The position numbers were made by a program, and so were the translations under genes. Positions 31,391 to 40,027 of a DNA stretch of 64,000 bases are shown in pieces. The stretch lies in assembly GCF_036077095.1 (NCBI RefSeq), contig NZ_CP107960.1, forward strand, positions 4,464,001 through 4,528,000, in the 5' to 3' direction. The stretch comes from Streptomyces sp. NBC_00376 (GTDB lineage Bacteria; Actinomycetota; Actinomycetes; Streptomycetales; Streptomycetaceae). The notes under the pieces were generated by a model. It saw only the letters and a program-made list of their open reading frames with translations. It did not search any database and was not told where the DNA came from. Within the stretch, counting starts at the first letter, position 1; each line of letters begins with the position of its first letter.

Positions 31391-32182
31391 GTGCGCGCCT
31401 CCCTCATCCAGATCGCAGTAGACCCGGACGAATCCGTCGATTCCCGCAGGCAACGCGCGGCTTCGCTGGTCGCGGGCCGACGCGGGGCGGATCTGGTGGT
31501 CCTTCCCGAGCTCTGGCCGGTCGGCGCCTTCGCGTACACCGCCTTCGAGGACGAGGCCGAACCGCTTCAGGGGCCCACCCACGACATCATGGCGAAGGCC
31601 GCCGCCGACGCCGGGGTCTGGCTGCACGCGGGCTCCTTCGTCGAGCGCGCCGCCGACGGCACCCTCTACAACACCTCGCTCGTCTTCACGCCCGAGGGCG
31701 AGCGGGCCGCCGCGTACCGCAAGATCCACCGCTTCGGCTTCGACAAGGGCGAGGCGGTCATGATGGGCGCCGGCGAGGAACTGGTCACGGTCGCCCTGCC
31801 GCAGACCACCCTCGGCCTCGCCACCTGTTACGACCTGCGCTTCCCGGAGATGTTCCGCGGCCTGGTCGACGCGGGTGCCCAGACGCTGATCGTCGCGGCG
31901 GGCTGGCCCGAGCGGCGCCGCGCCCACTGGACGCTGCTGGCCCAGGCCCGCGCGGTCGAGAACCAGTCGTACGTCCTGGCCGTCGCCACCGCGGGCACCC
32001 ATGCCGGCGTCGAGCAGGCCGGGCACAGCATCGTCGTCGACCCGTGGGGCGAGGTGCTCGCGGAGGCGGGTGCGGCCGAGGAGGTGCTCGACGTGGAGTT
32101 CGACCCGGCGAGGGTGGCGGAGACCCGAGAGCAGTTCCCGGCCCTCAAGGACCGTCGTCTGGGGCTGAACGCGCCCTCCTAG
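31391..32182 (+). CDS. Carbon-nitrogen hydrolase (nitrilase superfamily)
   Basis: A 263-residue amidase-like hydrolase. The catalytic triad is visible: E40 in DLVVLPELWP, Lys in AYRKIHRFGF (about 112) and Cys in ATCYDLRFPEMFR (about 146). It matches the branch that includes omega-amidase and deaminated glutathione amidase-like proteins (LAQARAVENQSYVLAVATAG). The start is GTG 31391; a TTGACG element at 31360-31365 may be part of the promoter. It converges on the LURP-one-like gene with a parS palindrome between them. Confidence 0.85.
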   Translation: MRASLIQIAVDPDESVDSRRQRAASLVAGRRGADLVVLPELWPVGAFAYTAFEDEAEPLQGPTHDIMAKAAADAGVWLHAGSFVERAADGTLYNTSLVFTPEGERAAAYRKIHRFGFDKGEAVMMGAGEELVTVALPQTTLGLATCYDLRFPEMFRGLVDAGAQTLIVAAGWPERRRAHWTLLAQARAVENQSYVLAVATAGTHAGVEQAGHSIVVDPWGEVLAEAGAAEEVLDVEFDPARVAETREQFPALKDRRLGLNAPS

Positions 32183-32190
32183 GGCGCGGC

Positions 32191-32218
32191 GAGCGCTGTT
32201 TCACGTGAAACAGCGCTC
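32191..32218. terminator. 28-bp perfect palindrome containing a parS site
   Basis: A fully self-complementary 28 bases between two convergent genes, with no loop beyond its centre. The inner 14 bases (32198-32211) are a perfect GTTTCACGTGAAAC. The outer arms (GAGCGCT/AGCGCTC) extend it well beyond parS, so it may also act as a bidirectional hairpin. Confidence 0.7.
32198..32211 (+). promoter_or_regulatory. parS site (ParB-binding), perfect match
   Basis: GTTTCACGTGAAAC, identical to the site at 4873, here intergenic between convergent genes. It is embedded in a longer palindrome. Confidence 0.92.
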
Positions 32219-32232
32219 GGCCTCGTGGGTCC

Positions 32233-32724
32233 TCAGCCCTCGTGCTCCTTCTCCGCGAGCACGATGACGCAGACCGATACGGCGATGAGCAGCGCCGCGT
32301 CGGCGTCCTCCCGTACGACGTCGATACCGTAGGTGTCCCGGACGGTCAGCCAACGCCGGGAGATCTGGGCCAGCAGCTCCCCGTCGTAGTCGATGGCGAA
32401 CTCGCGGTCCAGGATCTTGCCGCTGACGTCGAGTTCGGTGCCGTCGACCAGTGTGACCCGGTAGTGGTTGCGCAGCAGCGACAGCCGCTTGCGCTTGATC
32501 CTGGCGAGCTGCTCGCCGTCCCGCTCGATGAGCATCGTGTCGCGCAGGCTGAGCAGCTTCTGCCGGATCTCGACCAGGATCCGGCCCTGCGCGTCCTTCA
32601 GCTCGAAGGTGTCCCGCACCCGCATGGCCTTGCCGTCGACGAGGAACACCTTGCGGCCGTCCGCGTCCTCGATCCAGTAGTCGTCACCGACGGCGAAGAG
32701 CCGTTCACGCACCAGGAATCTCAT
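32233..32724 (-). CDS. LURP-one-related (tubby-like fold) protein
   Basis: A 163-residue protein of the LOR/tubby-like beta-barrel family. The repeated strand pattern is plain: MRFLVRERLFAVGDDYWIEDADG, FLVDGKAMRVRDTFELKDAQG, IRQKLLSLRDTMLIERDG and then RRWLTVRDTYGIDV. A hydrophobic segment (AALLIAVSVCVIVLA, about 144-158) near the C-terminus could be the hidden helix of the tubby fold or a membrane contact, as in scramblases. Function in bacteria is unknown. Confidence 0.78.
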   Translation of the reverse strand: MRFLVRERLFAVGDDYWIEDADGRKVFLVDGKAMRVRDTFELKDAQGRILVEIRQKLLSLRDTMLIERDGEQLARIKRKRLSLLRNHYRVTLVDGTELDVSGKILDREFAIDYDGELLAQISRRWLTVRDTYGIDVVREDADAALLIAVSVCVIVLAEKEHEG

Positions 32725-32787
32725 GGCTCACAGGTTCCCCGAGTACCTGAGGAATGTGTGGACGCCACGGTGATGTTGACTGTTCAC

Positions 32788-34614
32788 ATGGCAACACGTG
32801 CGCGCGTCAGGGCCCCCGAGCTGGTCGGCAAGGGTGGCTGGCTCAATACAGGCGACCAGCAGTACACCCTCGCTGACCTGCGAGGACGCATTGTGATCCT
32901 GGATTTCTGGACCTTCTGCTGTGTGAACTGTCTGCATGTCCTCGATGAGCTGCGCGAGCTGGAGGAGAAGCACCGCGACACCCTGGTCATCATCGGGGTG
33001 CACTCGCCGAAGTTCGTCCACGAGGCCGAGCACCAGGCGGTCGTCGACGCCGTCGAGCGGTACGAGGTCCACCACCCGGTCCTCGACGATCCGGAACTGG
33101 CGACCTGGAAGCAGTACGCCGTACGGGCCTGGCCCACGCTGGTCGTCATCGACCCCGAGGGCTATGTCGTCGCCCAGCACGCCGGTGAGGGCCATGCGCA
33201 CGCCATCGCGAAGCTGGTCGAGGAGTTGGAGGCCGAGCACGGGGCGAAGGGCACGCTGCGCCGCGGCGACGGCCCCTACGTCGCGCCCGAACCGGTCGCC
33301 ACGCATCTGCGCTTCCCCGGCAAGGCGCTGCTCCTGCCCGACGGCGGCTTCCTCGTCTCCGACACCACCCGCCACCGCCTGGTCGAGATCGAACGTGACA
33401 GTGAAACGGTTCGCCGTCACGTCGGTACAGGGGGCAGGGGGTTCCTCGACGGAGGGCCGGACGAGGCCCGGTTCTCCGAGCCGCAGGGGCTCGCCGTGCT
33501 GCCGGACGGCCGGATCGCCGTCGCCGACACGGTCAACCACGCCATCCGCGCCCTCGACCTCGCCACCGGGGAGACGACGACGCTCGCCGGGACCGGCCGC
33601 CAGTGGTGGCAGGGCTCGCCGACCTCGGGACCGGCCCGGGAGGTCGACCTCTCCTCCCCCTGGGACGTCGCCTGGTTCGCGGACCGGCTGTGGATCGCCA
33701 TGGCGGGCGTGCACCAGCTGTGGACGTACGACTCCGCGACGCGGACCGTCCAGGTCGCGGCGGGCACCACCAACGAGGGCCTGGTCGACGGACCGGCCGG
33801 CGAGGCCTGGTTCGCCCAGCCGTCCGGGCTGGCCGCCTCCGCCGACGGCGAGCGGCTCTGGGTCGCCGACTCGGAGACGTCCGCCCTGCGGTACGTCGAG
33901 CGCGACGGGGACGGCTTCGCCGTCCGTACGGCCGTCGGCACCGGGCTCTTCGACTTCGGGCACCGCGACGGCGCCGCCGGACAGGCCCTGCTCCAGCACC
34001 CGCTGGGGGTGACCGCGCTGCCCGACGGGTCCGTCGCCGTCTGCGACACGTACAACCACGCGCTGCGGCGCTACGACCCCGCGAGCGGCGAGGTCACCAC
34101 CCTGGCCACGGATCTGCGCGAGCCCAGCGACGCCGTGCTGGTCGACGGCGATCTCGTGGTCGTCGAGTCCGCCCGGCACCGGCTGACCCGGCTTCGGCTG
34201 CCCGAGGAGGCCGTGCGCGTCGCCGACCAGGCGCACCGCACGCAGCGGGCGGCCACCGACATCGCCCCGGGCACGCTCCGGCTCGATGTGGTCTTCCAGG
34301 CGCCTGCCGGGCAGAAGCTGGACACCCGGTACGGTCCCTCGACCCGGCTGCTGGTCTCGGCGACCCCGCCCGAGCTGCTGGCACAGGGCGCGGGGCCGGG
34401 CACGGATCTGTTCCGCGACCTGGTCCTGGCCGACGACGTCACCGAGGGCGTCCTGCACGTGTCGGCGATGGCGGCGTCCTGCGACGACGACCCCGCGAAC
34501 GAGTACCCGGCCTGCCACGTCCACCAGCAGGACTGGGGCGTCCCCGTCCGGGTGAGCGCCACGGGAACGGCCCGGCTGCCGCTGGTGCTGGCGGGAATGG
34601 ACGAGCAGGGCTGA
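32788..34614 (+). CDS. Thioredoxin-like/NHL-repeat protein (NHLRC2-like)
   Basis: A 608-residue cytosolic protein joining two folds. Residues 1-170 are a TlpA-like thioredoxin domain with the redox pair CVNC (C45, C48) in ILDFWTFCCVNCLHVLDEL. From about 180 to 480 a beta-propeller of NHL repeats follows: LRFPGKALLLPDGGFLVSDT, EPQGLAVLPDGRIAVADTVNHAI, QPSGLAASADGERLWVADSE, LGVTALPDGSVAVCDTYNHAL. A C-terminal beta-rich module ends near 600. This is the same architecture as human NHLRC2. No substrate is known. ATG 32788 is preferred; ATG 32773 would add five residues. It converges on the SARP gene. Confidence 0.83.
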   Translation: MATRARVRAPELVGKGGWLNTGDQQYTLADLRGRIVILDFWTFCCVNCLHVLDELRELEEKHRDTLVIIGVHSPKFVHEAEHQAVVDAVERYEVHHPVLDDPELATWKQYAVRAWPTLVVIDPEGYVVAQHAGEGHAHAIAKLVEELEAEHGAKGTLRRGDGPYVAPEPVATHLRFPGKALLLPDGGFLVSDTTRHRLVEIERDSETVRRHVGTGGRGFLDGGPDEARFSEPQGLAVLPDGRIAVADTVNHAIRALDLATGETTTLAGTGRQWWQGSPTSGPAREVDLSSPWDVAWFADRLWIAMAGVHQLWTYDSATRTVQVAAGTTNEGLVDGPAGEAWFAQPSGLAASADGERLWVADSETSALRYVERDGDGFAVRTAVGTGLFDFGHRDGAAGQALLQHPLGVTALPDGSVAVCDTYNHALRRYDPASGEVTTLATDLREPSDAVLVDGDLVVVESARHRLTRLRLPEEAVRVADQAHRTQRAATDIAPGTLRLDVVFQAPAGQKLDTRYGPSTRLLVSATPPELLAQGAGPGTDLFRDLVLADDVTEGVLHVSAMAASCDDDPANEYPACHVHQQDWGVPVRVSATGTARLPLVLAGMDEQG

Positions 34615-34622
34615 GAGGCTGT

Positions 34623-34675
34623 CGGGCCCGGCGGTGAAACCGGGCCCGGAGCGGCTCACCCGTCGTCGGTGAGCC
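34623..34675. terminator. Two hairpins between the NHL and SARP genes
   Basis: CGGGCCCGG (34623-34631) pairs with 34640-34648. A second stem GGCTCACC (34653-34660) pairs with 34668-34675 and covers the SARP stop codon. Both could end converging transcripts. Confidence 0.7.
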
Positions 34676-37610
34676 GTCGTACCGCCTGCTCGTACCGCTT
34701 GAGGTACTCCGGCTCCGCCGTCACCCGCAGCAGTGCCTGGAGGGCCCGCACCGCGCCCTCGTCGTAGCCGGCGTGTTCCGCCTCGCCGGCCGCCAGGTCC
34801 AGCAGCCGGATCCCTTCGCTCTCCTCGCCGAGCGCCAGCCGGGCCTCGCCGCTGGTGGTCAGCAGCAGCACCCTGCGGGCGACCTCCTCGTGCTCGGGCC
34901 CCAGGTCGAGCGCGGTCCGGACGGATTCGAGGGCCTCGTGCGGCCGGTTCGCGGTGAGCTGCATCCGCGCGAGGTGCTGGAGCGCCAGCATCTCGGTGTG
35001 CGCGTCCCCTTCCTCACGGGCCAGCTCGACGGCCCGTCCGCAGCCCTCCAGCGCCGTGTCGAGCTCCCCCTGCTCGGCCTGGACGACGGCGAGATTGATC
35101 AGCGCGGTCGCCTCGCCGAGCCGGTCGCCGGCCTGCCGGGCCAGTATCGGCGAGCGCTCCAGCAGGGCGACGGCCTCGGTGCTCCGGCCCTCCTCGGTCA
35201 GCACCCAGCCCAGCAGGTTGAGCACCCGCGACTCGGCGTACGCGTCGTCGTGGGCGCGGGCGGAGTCCAGCGCCAGTTCCAGCAGCGGGGACCAGCTGTC
35301 CCGCACCCGCCACACCATCTGGGGCCACTGGAGCAGGATGATCCGCCACGCCCGGTCGTGGAACCCGGCGGTCCTGGCCGCGACGGCGGCCAGCGCCAGA
35401 TCGTCGCGCTCGGCCGCCAGCCAGTGCATCGCCGCCGCCCGGTCGACGAAGTCCCGTACGGCGGCCGGGCGGTGGTAGTCCTCCGGCAGGACGAAGCAGG
35501 GCTCGCCGCCGGGCTCGGCCGTGTCGGCGGCGGCCAGCGCGGTGGCGATGTAGTGGTCGAGGACCCCGATGAACGCCTCGGCCCCGCCCTCGGGGTCCAT
35601 GCCGCGGGCGTAGAGGCGTATCAGGTCGTGCAGCACCCAGCGTCCGGGCGCCGTCTCGGTGACGAGATGGGCGGCGGCGAGCCGTTCCAGCGCCGCCGTG
35701 GCGACGACCGGGTCGGTGCCGGCCAGCGCGGCCGCCGTGTACGGGTCGAAGTGGCTGCCGGGGTGGTGGCCGAGCCGGGCGAGCTGGTGCACGGCGTCCT
35801 GCGGCAGCTGCTGCACGGTCAGCCGCAGCGCGGCCGAGACACCGGTGTCGTCCACGTCGAGGAACGTCAGCCGGCTGCGCTCGTCGGCCAGTTCGTCGGC
35901 GAGACCGGCCAGCGTCCACGACGGACGCCCGGCCAGCCGGGCCGCGGTCACCCGCAGCGCGAGCGGCAGCCCGCCGCAGAGTTCGGCGAGCCGACGGGCC
36001 GCGACCGGCTCCGCGAGCACCCGGTCCTCACCGAGCACACCGGCCAGCAGGGCCGTGCCGTCCGGCGGTTCGAGCACGTCGAGCGGTACGGGGCGGGCCG
36101 CGTCCGAGGCGATGAGGCCCTCCAGCCGGTGGCGGCTGGTGACCAGCGTGACGCAGTCGGTGCCGCCCGGCAGCAGCGGCCGGACGGTGGCGGAGTGACG
36201 GGCGTTGTCGAGTACGACGAGCAGCCGGCGCCGGTCGGTCAGCGAACGGAAGAGCGCGGCGGCGGCCGCGACGGACTCCGGGACGCGGCGCGGTGCCACG
36301 CCGAGCGCCAGCAGGAACTCGCGCAGCACTTCGATGAGCGCGGGCTCACCGGTGTCGCTGAACCCGCGCAGATCGGCGAAGAGCCGCCCGTCCGGGAAGG
36401 CGGCCGGGTTGCGGTGCGCCCAGTGGAGGGCCAGCGCGGTCTTGCCCACCCCGGCCGGTCCGGTGACCAGGCAGACGGGCGCCTCGCCCGCCGCGGCCCG
36501 GGTCAGCGCGGCAAGTTCGGCGGTCCGCCCCTGGAAGCCGCGGGGTGCGCGGGGCAGCAGATCGGTGGGGTGCGGCCCGCTCGCGAGGGACGGCACGGGG
36601 AGCGGCCGGGGCGGCACGGGGCTGGGGGCGCTGCCCGTACCGCCGCCCGTTCCGCCGGGCGACTCGTCCGACCGGGCGGCCGGTTCGGCCGCGGCCCCGC
36701 CGTCCGGTCCGGTCCGCCGGTCCGCCGCCGGACGGGCCGCGGGCATGGGACCGGCACCGCTGCCGGGGCCGCCGCCGTCACCGCTGCCGCCCGCCCGGAC
36801 CGGACCGCGTGCCGCCGTCCCCTGCCGGTCGGGCGCGTTCCGTCCGCCTTCGCGGCCGGCGTCCGGCCCGGGGTCGCCGCGCAGGATCAGCGCGTACGCG
36901 TCGGCGAGTTCGTGTCCCGGATCGATCCCCAGCTCGTCGGCGAGCAGCCGCCGCGTGCGGTGGAACCAGTCCAGCGCCTCCGACTGACGCCCCGCCCGGT
37001 ACAGCGCCGCCATCAGGGCCGCCGCCAGCGACTCCCGCATCGGGTGCGCGACGGCCTCCGCCCGGAGCACCGCCGCTGCCCGGTTGTGCTCCCCCAGCGC
37101 CGCGTAGGCGTGCGCCAGCTGCTCGACCGTCGCCAGCCGGGACTCCTCCAGCGAGTGCGCGGCGGCCTGGAGCGGCCGCCCGGCGAACGCGCCGCTGAGC
37201 GCCGGGCCCTGCCACAGGGACAGCGCCTCCTTGAGCATCAGCACCATGTCGGCGGGGCTGCGCTGACCCCGCGCCAGCGTCAGCAGTTCCTCGAACCGCT
37301 GCGAGTCCAGCAGGGTCTCCGGCAGCCGCAGCACATAGGCGTCGCCGAGAGTGACCAGCTCCACCCCGTACGCCTCCGCGTCCGCACCCACCAGGAGGGC
37401 GCGCAGCCGGGACACATGTCCCTGGATGACGCTGCGGGCGTGCAGCGGAGGTGTGTCGTCCCACAGGGAGTCCGTCAGCCGCGCGATGGAGACGGGGGTG
37501 TTGGCGGACAGCAGCAGCGCGGCGAGCAGGCTGCGGCGCTTGGCGGGACCGAGCGGCAGCGGCCCGGTGAACGTGTCGACGGAGACGGTGCCGAGCAGCC
37601 GGAACTCCAC
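34656..37610 (-). CDS. SARP-type regulator with NB-ARC and TPR domains (AfsR-like)
   Basis: A 984-residue regulator of the AfsR class. The N-terminal OmpR-like winged helix (about 1-95: VEFRLLGTVSV, KRRSLLAALLLSANTPVS) is followed by the bacterial transcriptional activation domain (about 98-245). A Pro/Gly/Arg-rich linker spans about 255-355. The NB-ARC ATPase has the P-loop TGPAGVGKTALALHW and LLVVLDNARH as Walker B. The rest (about 700-980) consists of TPR repeats (EATALINLAVVQAEQGELDTAL). It probably activates secondary-metabolite or developmental genes. No biosynthetic cluster is adjacent, so it is likely global. I chose GTG 37610 (VEFRLLG, GGAAG upstream) because the first 55 residues of the longer frame are not SARP-like. 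Confidence 0.88.
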   Translation of the reverse strand: MEFRLLGTVSVDTFTGPLPLGPAKRRSLLAALLLSANTPVSIARLTDSLWDDTPPLHARSVIQGHVSRLRALLVGADAEAYGVELVTLGDAYVLRLPETLLDSQRFEELLTLARGQRSPADMVLMLKEALSLWQGPALSGAFAGRPLQAAAHSLEESRLATVEQLAHAYAALGEHNRAAAVLRAEAVAHPMRESLAAALMAALYRAGRQSEALDWFHRTRRLLADELGIDPGHELADAYALILRGDPGPDAGREGGRNAPDRQGTAARGPVRAGGSGDGGGPGSGAGPMPAARPAADRRTGPDGGAAAEPAARSDESPGGTGGGTGSAPSPVPPRPLPVPSLASGPHPTDLLPRAPRGFQGRTAELAALTRAAAGEAPVCLVTGPAGVGKTALALHWAHRNPAAFPDGRLFADLRGFSDTGEPALIEVLREFLLALGVAPRRVPESVAAAAALFRSLTDRRRLLVVLDNARHSATVRPLLPGGTDCVTLVTSRHRLEGLIASDAARPVPLDVLEPPDGTALLAGVLGEDRVLAEPVAARRLAELCGGLPLALRVTAARLAGRPSWTLAGLADELADERSRLTFLDVDDTGVSAALRLTVQQLPQDAVHQLARLGHHPGSHFDPYTAAALAGTDPVVATAALERLAAAHLVTETAPGRWVLHDLIRLYARGMDPEGGAEAFIGVLDHYIATALAAADTAEPGGEPCFVLPEDYHRPAAVRDFVDRAAAMHWLAAERDDLALAAVAARTAGFHDRAWRIILLQWPQMVWRVRDSWSPLLELALDSARAHDDAYAESRVLNLLGWVLTEEGRSTEAVALLERSPILARQAGDRLGEATALINLAVVQAEQGELDTALEGCGRAVELAREEGDAHTEMLALQHLARMQLTANRPHEALESVRTALDLGPEHEEVARRVLLLTTSGEARLALGEESEGIRLLDLAAGEAEHAGYDEGAVRALQALLRVTAEPEYLKRYEQAVRRLTDDG

Positions 37611-37806
37611 TGGGGGCTTCCCTTCCGGGCAGGATGCGCCCGGGGTCGGGCACGGAAAAGTCCCAGGGTATCGGGGGTGCCCAGGAGCCGACGACGGGTC
37701 GTGCCCGATCGGCGGGGTGCGCCCACGACGGGCGCTGCGCGACGGCGGGCCGACGGGCCGGAGCGTCCTGCGCACGGGCCCGTCGACGGCCTCGCGGTGG
37801 CCGGGC

Positions 37807-39105
37807 TCAGCCCGCCAGGAACGACGTCAGAGCGTTGGCCAGCAGGTACGGGTCGTCCGCCCCGCACAGCTCACGGGCGCTGTGCATCGAAAGGATCGCG
37901 ACGCCGATGTCCACGGTCTGGATGCCGTGCCGGGCGGCGGTGATCGGGCCGATCGTGGTGCCGCACGGCATCGAGTTGTTGGAGACGAACGTCTGCCACG
38001 GCACGTCCGCCTTCCGGCACGCCTCCGCGAACACGGCCCGGCCGCTGCCGTCGGTCGCGTACCGCATGTTGACGTTGACCTTGAGGATCGGTCCGCCGTT
38101 GACCACCGGGTGGTGGGTCGGGTCGTGGCGCTCGGCGTAGTTGGGGTGGATCGCGTGACCGGTGTCGGAGGAGAGGCAGACGGTCCCGGCGAAGGCACGG
38201 GCGCGGTCCTCGTACGTACCGCCGCGCGCGAAGACCGAACGCTCCAGGACCGTGCCGAGCAGCGGTCCGTCGGCGCCGGTGTCGGACTGCGAGCCGTTCT
38301 CCTCGTGGTCGAAGGCGGCCATGACCGGGATGTACGCAAGCTCCTCGTCCGGCTGCCCGGCGACGGCACCGAGCGCGGCGGTCGCCGCGTGCACGGAGAG
38401 CAGGTTGTCCATCCTGGGCCCGGCCAGCAGCTCGCGGTCCCGGCCCAGGTAGGCGGGCGGCTCGACGGCGTGCGGCATCAGGTCCCAGCCGGTCACGTCC
38501 TCGGCGTCGACGCCCGCCTCCTCGGCGACGAACCGGATCAGGTCGCCCTCCTCGACGTCCCCGAGTCCCCAGATCGGCTGCATGTGCTTCTGCCGGTCGA
38601 GCTTGAGACCGTCGGGGTTGGCCGAACGGTCCAGGTGCACGGCCAGCTGCGGTACGCGCAGCAGCGGCCGGTCGATGTTCACCAGCCGGTGCGTGCCGTC
38701 GCGCAGCGAGATCCGGCCCGCGAGGCCGAGGTCCCGGTCGAGCCAGGTGTTCAGGAGCGTTCCGCCGTAGACCTCCACGGCGACCTGCCGCCAGCCGTAC
38801 GCCCCGGTGTCGGGCCGCGGCTTGACCCGCAGGTTCGGTGAGTCGGTGTGCGCCCCGACGATCCGGAACGGGGTGTGCGCCGAGGCGCCCTCCGGCACGT
38901 ACCAGGCCACGATCGCGCCGCCGCGCAGGACGTACTTCCCCCCGCTGGTCCCGTCCCAGGCCGCGGTCTCCTCGACCTGCCGGAACCCGGCCTTCTCCAG
39001 CCGGCCGGCCGCGGTGGCCACGGCGTGGTACTGGGAGGGGGAGGCCATCAGGAAGGCCATCAGGTCGTCGGTGTGCCCGCGGTCGAAGCGGAGGGAGGAA
39101 CTCAT
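37807..39105 (-). CDS. M18-family aminopeptidase
   Basis: A 432-residue metallopeptidase of the M18 family, which removes N-terminal residues, often Asp or Glu. Metal ligands and catalytic residues are seen: GAHTDSPNLRVKP (His, Asp), the central AAFDHEENGSQSDTGADG (Glu-Glu) and the C-terminal MHSARELCGADDPY (His). I chose ATG 39105, with GAGGA directly upstream and a TACAGT box close by. The dinuclear zinc site appears complete. Confidence 0.9.
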   Translation of the reverse strand: MSSSLRFDRGHTDDLMAFLMASPSQYHAVATAAGRLEKAGFRQVEETAAWDGTSGGKYVLRGGAIVAWYVPEGASAHTPFRIVGAHTDSPNLRVKPRPDTGAYGWRQVAVEVYGGTLLNTWLDRDLGLAGRISLRDGTHRLVNIDRPLLRVPQLAVHLDRSANPDGLKLDRQKHMQPIWGLGDVEEGDLIRFVAEEAGVDAEDVTGWDLMPHAVEPPAYLGRDRELLAGPRMDNLLSVHAATAALGAVAGQPDEELAYIPVMAAFDHEENGSQSDTGADGPLLGTVLERSVFARGGTYEDRARAFAGTVCLSSDTGHAIHPNYAERHDPTHHPVVNGGPILKVNVNMRYATDGSGRAVFAEACRKADVPWQTFVSNNSMPCGTTIGPITAARHGIQTVDIGVAILSMHSARELCGADDPYLLANALTSFLAG

Positions 39106-39142
39106 GTTCCTCACTGTAACGAGAGCGGGCCGGACGGCCTCA

Positions 39143-39159
39143 CCCCCGTCGCGCGGGGG
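39143..39159. terminator. Small G-C hairpin downstream of the lipoprotein gene
   Basis: CCCCCG (39143-39148) pairs with CGGGGG (39154-39159). It lies between the lipoprotein gene and the M18 aminopeptidase gene, both on the minus strand. Confidence 0.5.
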
Positions 39160-39166
39160 AATCCGC

Positions 39167-39844
39167 TCAGCTGCCCAGGATCGCGGCCGAGGGCTTCTCG
39201 CCGTTCTGGGCCTGCTGCGCCCGCTCGGCGAACATGGCCGCGAACGCCTCGACCTCCTTGTCGGGAACCGCCGCCTTGCCCGTGGTGCCGGTGCTGATGC
39301 CGAGGACGGTCGTGCCCACCCGGATCTGCGTGATCGTGCCCGGTCCGGCCATGGTGCCGACCGCGGCCCGGTTGGCCACGTGCTCGGCGCCCGGATCGCC
39401 GATCTCCACCTTCTCGGCGTTCTGGCCGACCCGGTCCCCGCCGTACCACTCGGCCAGGACGTCGTACGCGGCGTCCGCGGTCTTCTCGTCCTTGTAGGCG
39501 AGGACCCAGAAATTGAGCGTGGTCTTGTCCGACTTGCGGGAGAAGGCCGAGGCGCCCCAGAACGTGACCGGGTCGCAGGCGGTCTTCCGCTGCTCCTTCG
39601 TCCTGGCCACGCAGGTCGACGGCGGGTACTCGGGGACCGGCTCCTGGGCGTCCGGCTTCATGTACATCCGCCAGCCCGGCACGGCCTTCGCGTTCGGCAG
39701 CACCGAGGTGGCCTGCTTCTTGCCGAGCGCGGCCGCCTCGGCGTCACCGCCCCCGCCCCCGCACCCCGCGAGCAGCAGTGCCGCCGCCCCGACCGCCAGG
39801 AGCCCCCGACCCCGTCGCGTACCCACGAAACCCTTGCCGCCCAT
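39167..39844 (-). CDS. Lipoprotein, unknown function
   Basis: A 225-residue probable lipoprotein: basic N-terminus, hydrophobic stretch LLAVGAAALLLAGC with the lipobox Cys at about residue 28, then a Gly-rich spacer. The mature part is small and mixed alpha/beta, with two Cys (CVARTKEQRKTAC), DAAYDVLAEWYGG and a conserved-looking ITQIRVGTTVLGISTGTTG that suggests a beta-sheet domain. No family was recognised. It is downstream of fadE on the same strand but separated by a hairpin. Confidence 0.72.
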   Translation of the reverse strand: MGGKGFVGTRRGRGLLAVGAAALLLAGCGGGGGDAEAAALGKKQATSVLPNAKAVPGWRMYMKPDAQEPVPEYPPSTCVARTKEQRKTACDPVTFWGASAFSRKSDKTTLNFWVLAYKDEKTADAAYDVLAEWYGGDRVGQNAEKVEIGDPGAEHVANRAAVGTMAGPGTITQIRVGTTVLGISTGTTGKAAVPDKEVEAFAAMFAERAQQAQNGEKPSAAILGS

Positions 39845-39965
39845 GATGAACCCGCCCCCTCCGGCTACCTGACGTCCGATCTTAGAGAGGGCCGGTGCGG
39901 TGGGGTCGGGCCAGGTCCACAGACGGTCGATGGCGGTCAGGTCGCTGCCGTAGCCGATACGACAG

Positions 39966-39999
39966 CACCGCCACCCGAAAGCGTGTCCGGGTGACGGTG
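39966..39999 (-). terminator. Hairpin after the acyl-CoA dehydrogenase gene
   Basis: CACCGCCACCCG (39966-39977) pairs with CGGGTGACGGTG (39988-39999) except for one mismatch. It lies just beyond the fadE stop on the minus strand. Confidence 0.65.
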
Positions 40000-40027
40000 C
40001 GTGTTGGCGATCCTGAAACAGGAGGGG

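Noticed and set aside
37611..37806. Possible tRNA or small gene in the gap after the SARP start
   Set aside because: No cloverleaf and no plausible start with ribosome-binding site; only a weak GGGC/GCCC hairpin near the end.
34773..37943. 1056-residue open frame on the plus strand
   Set aside because: Antisense to the SARP regulator, whose domains are clear; the plus frame has no recognisable motif.
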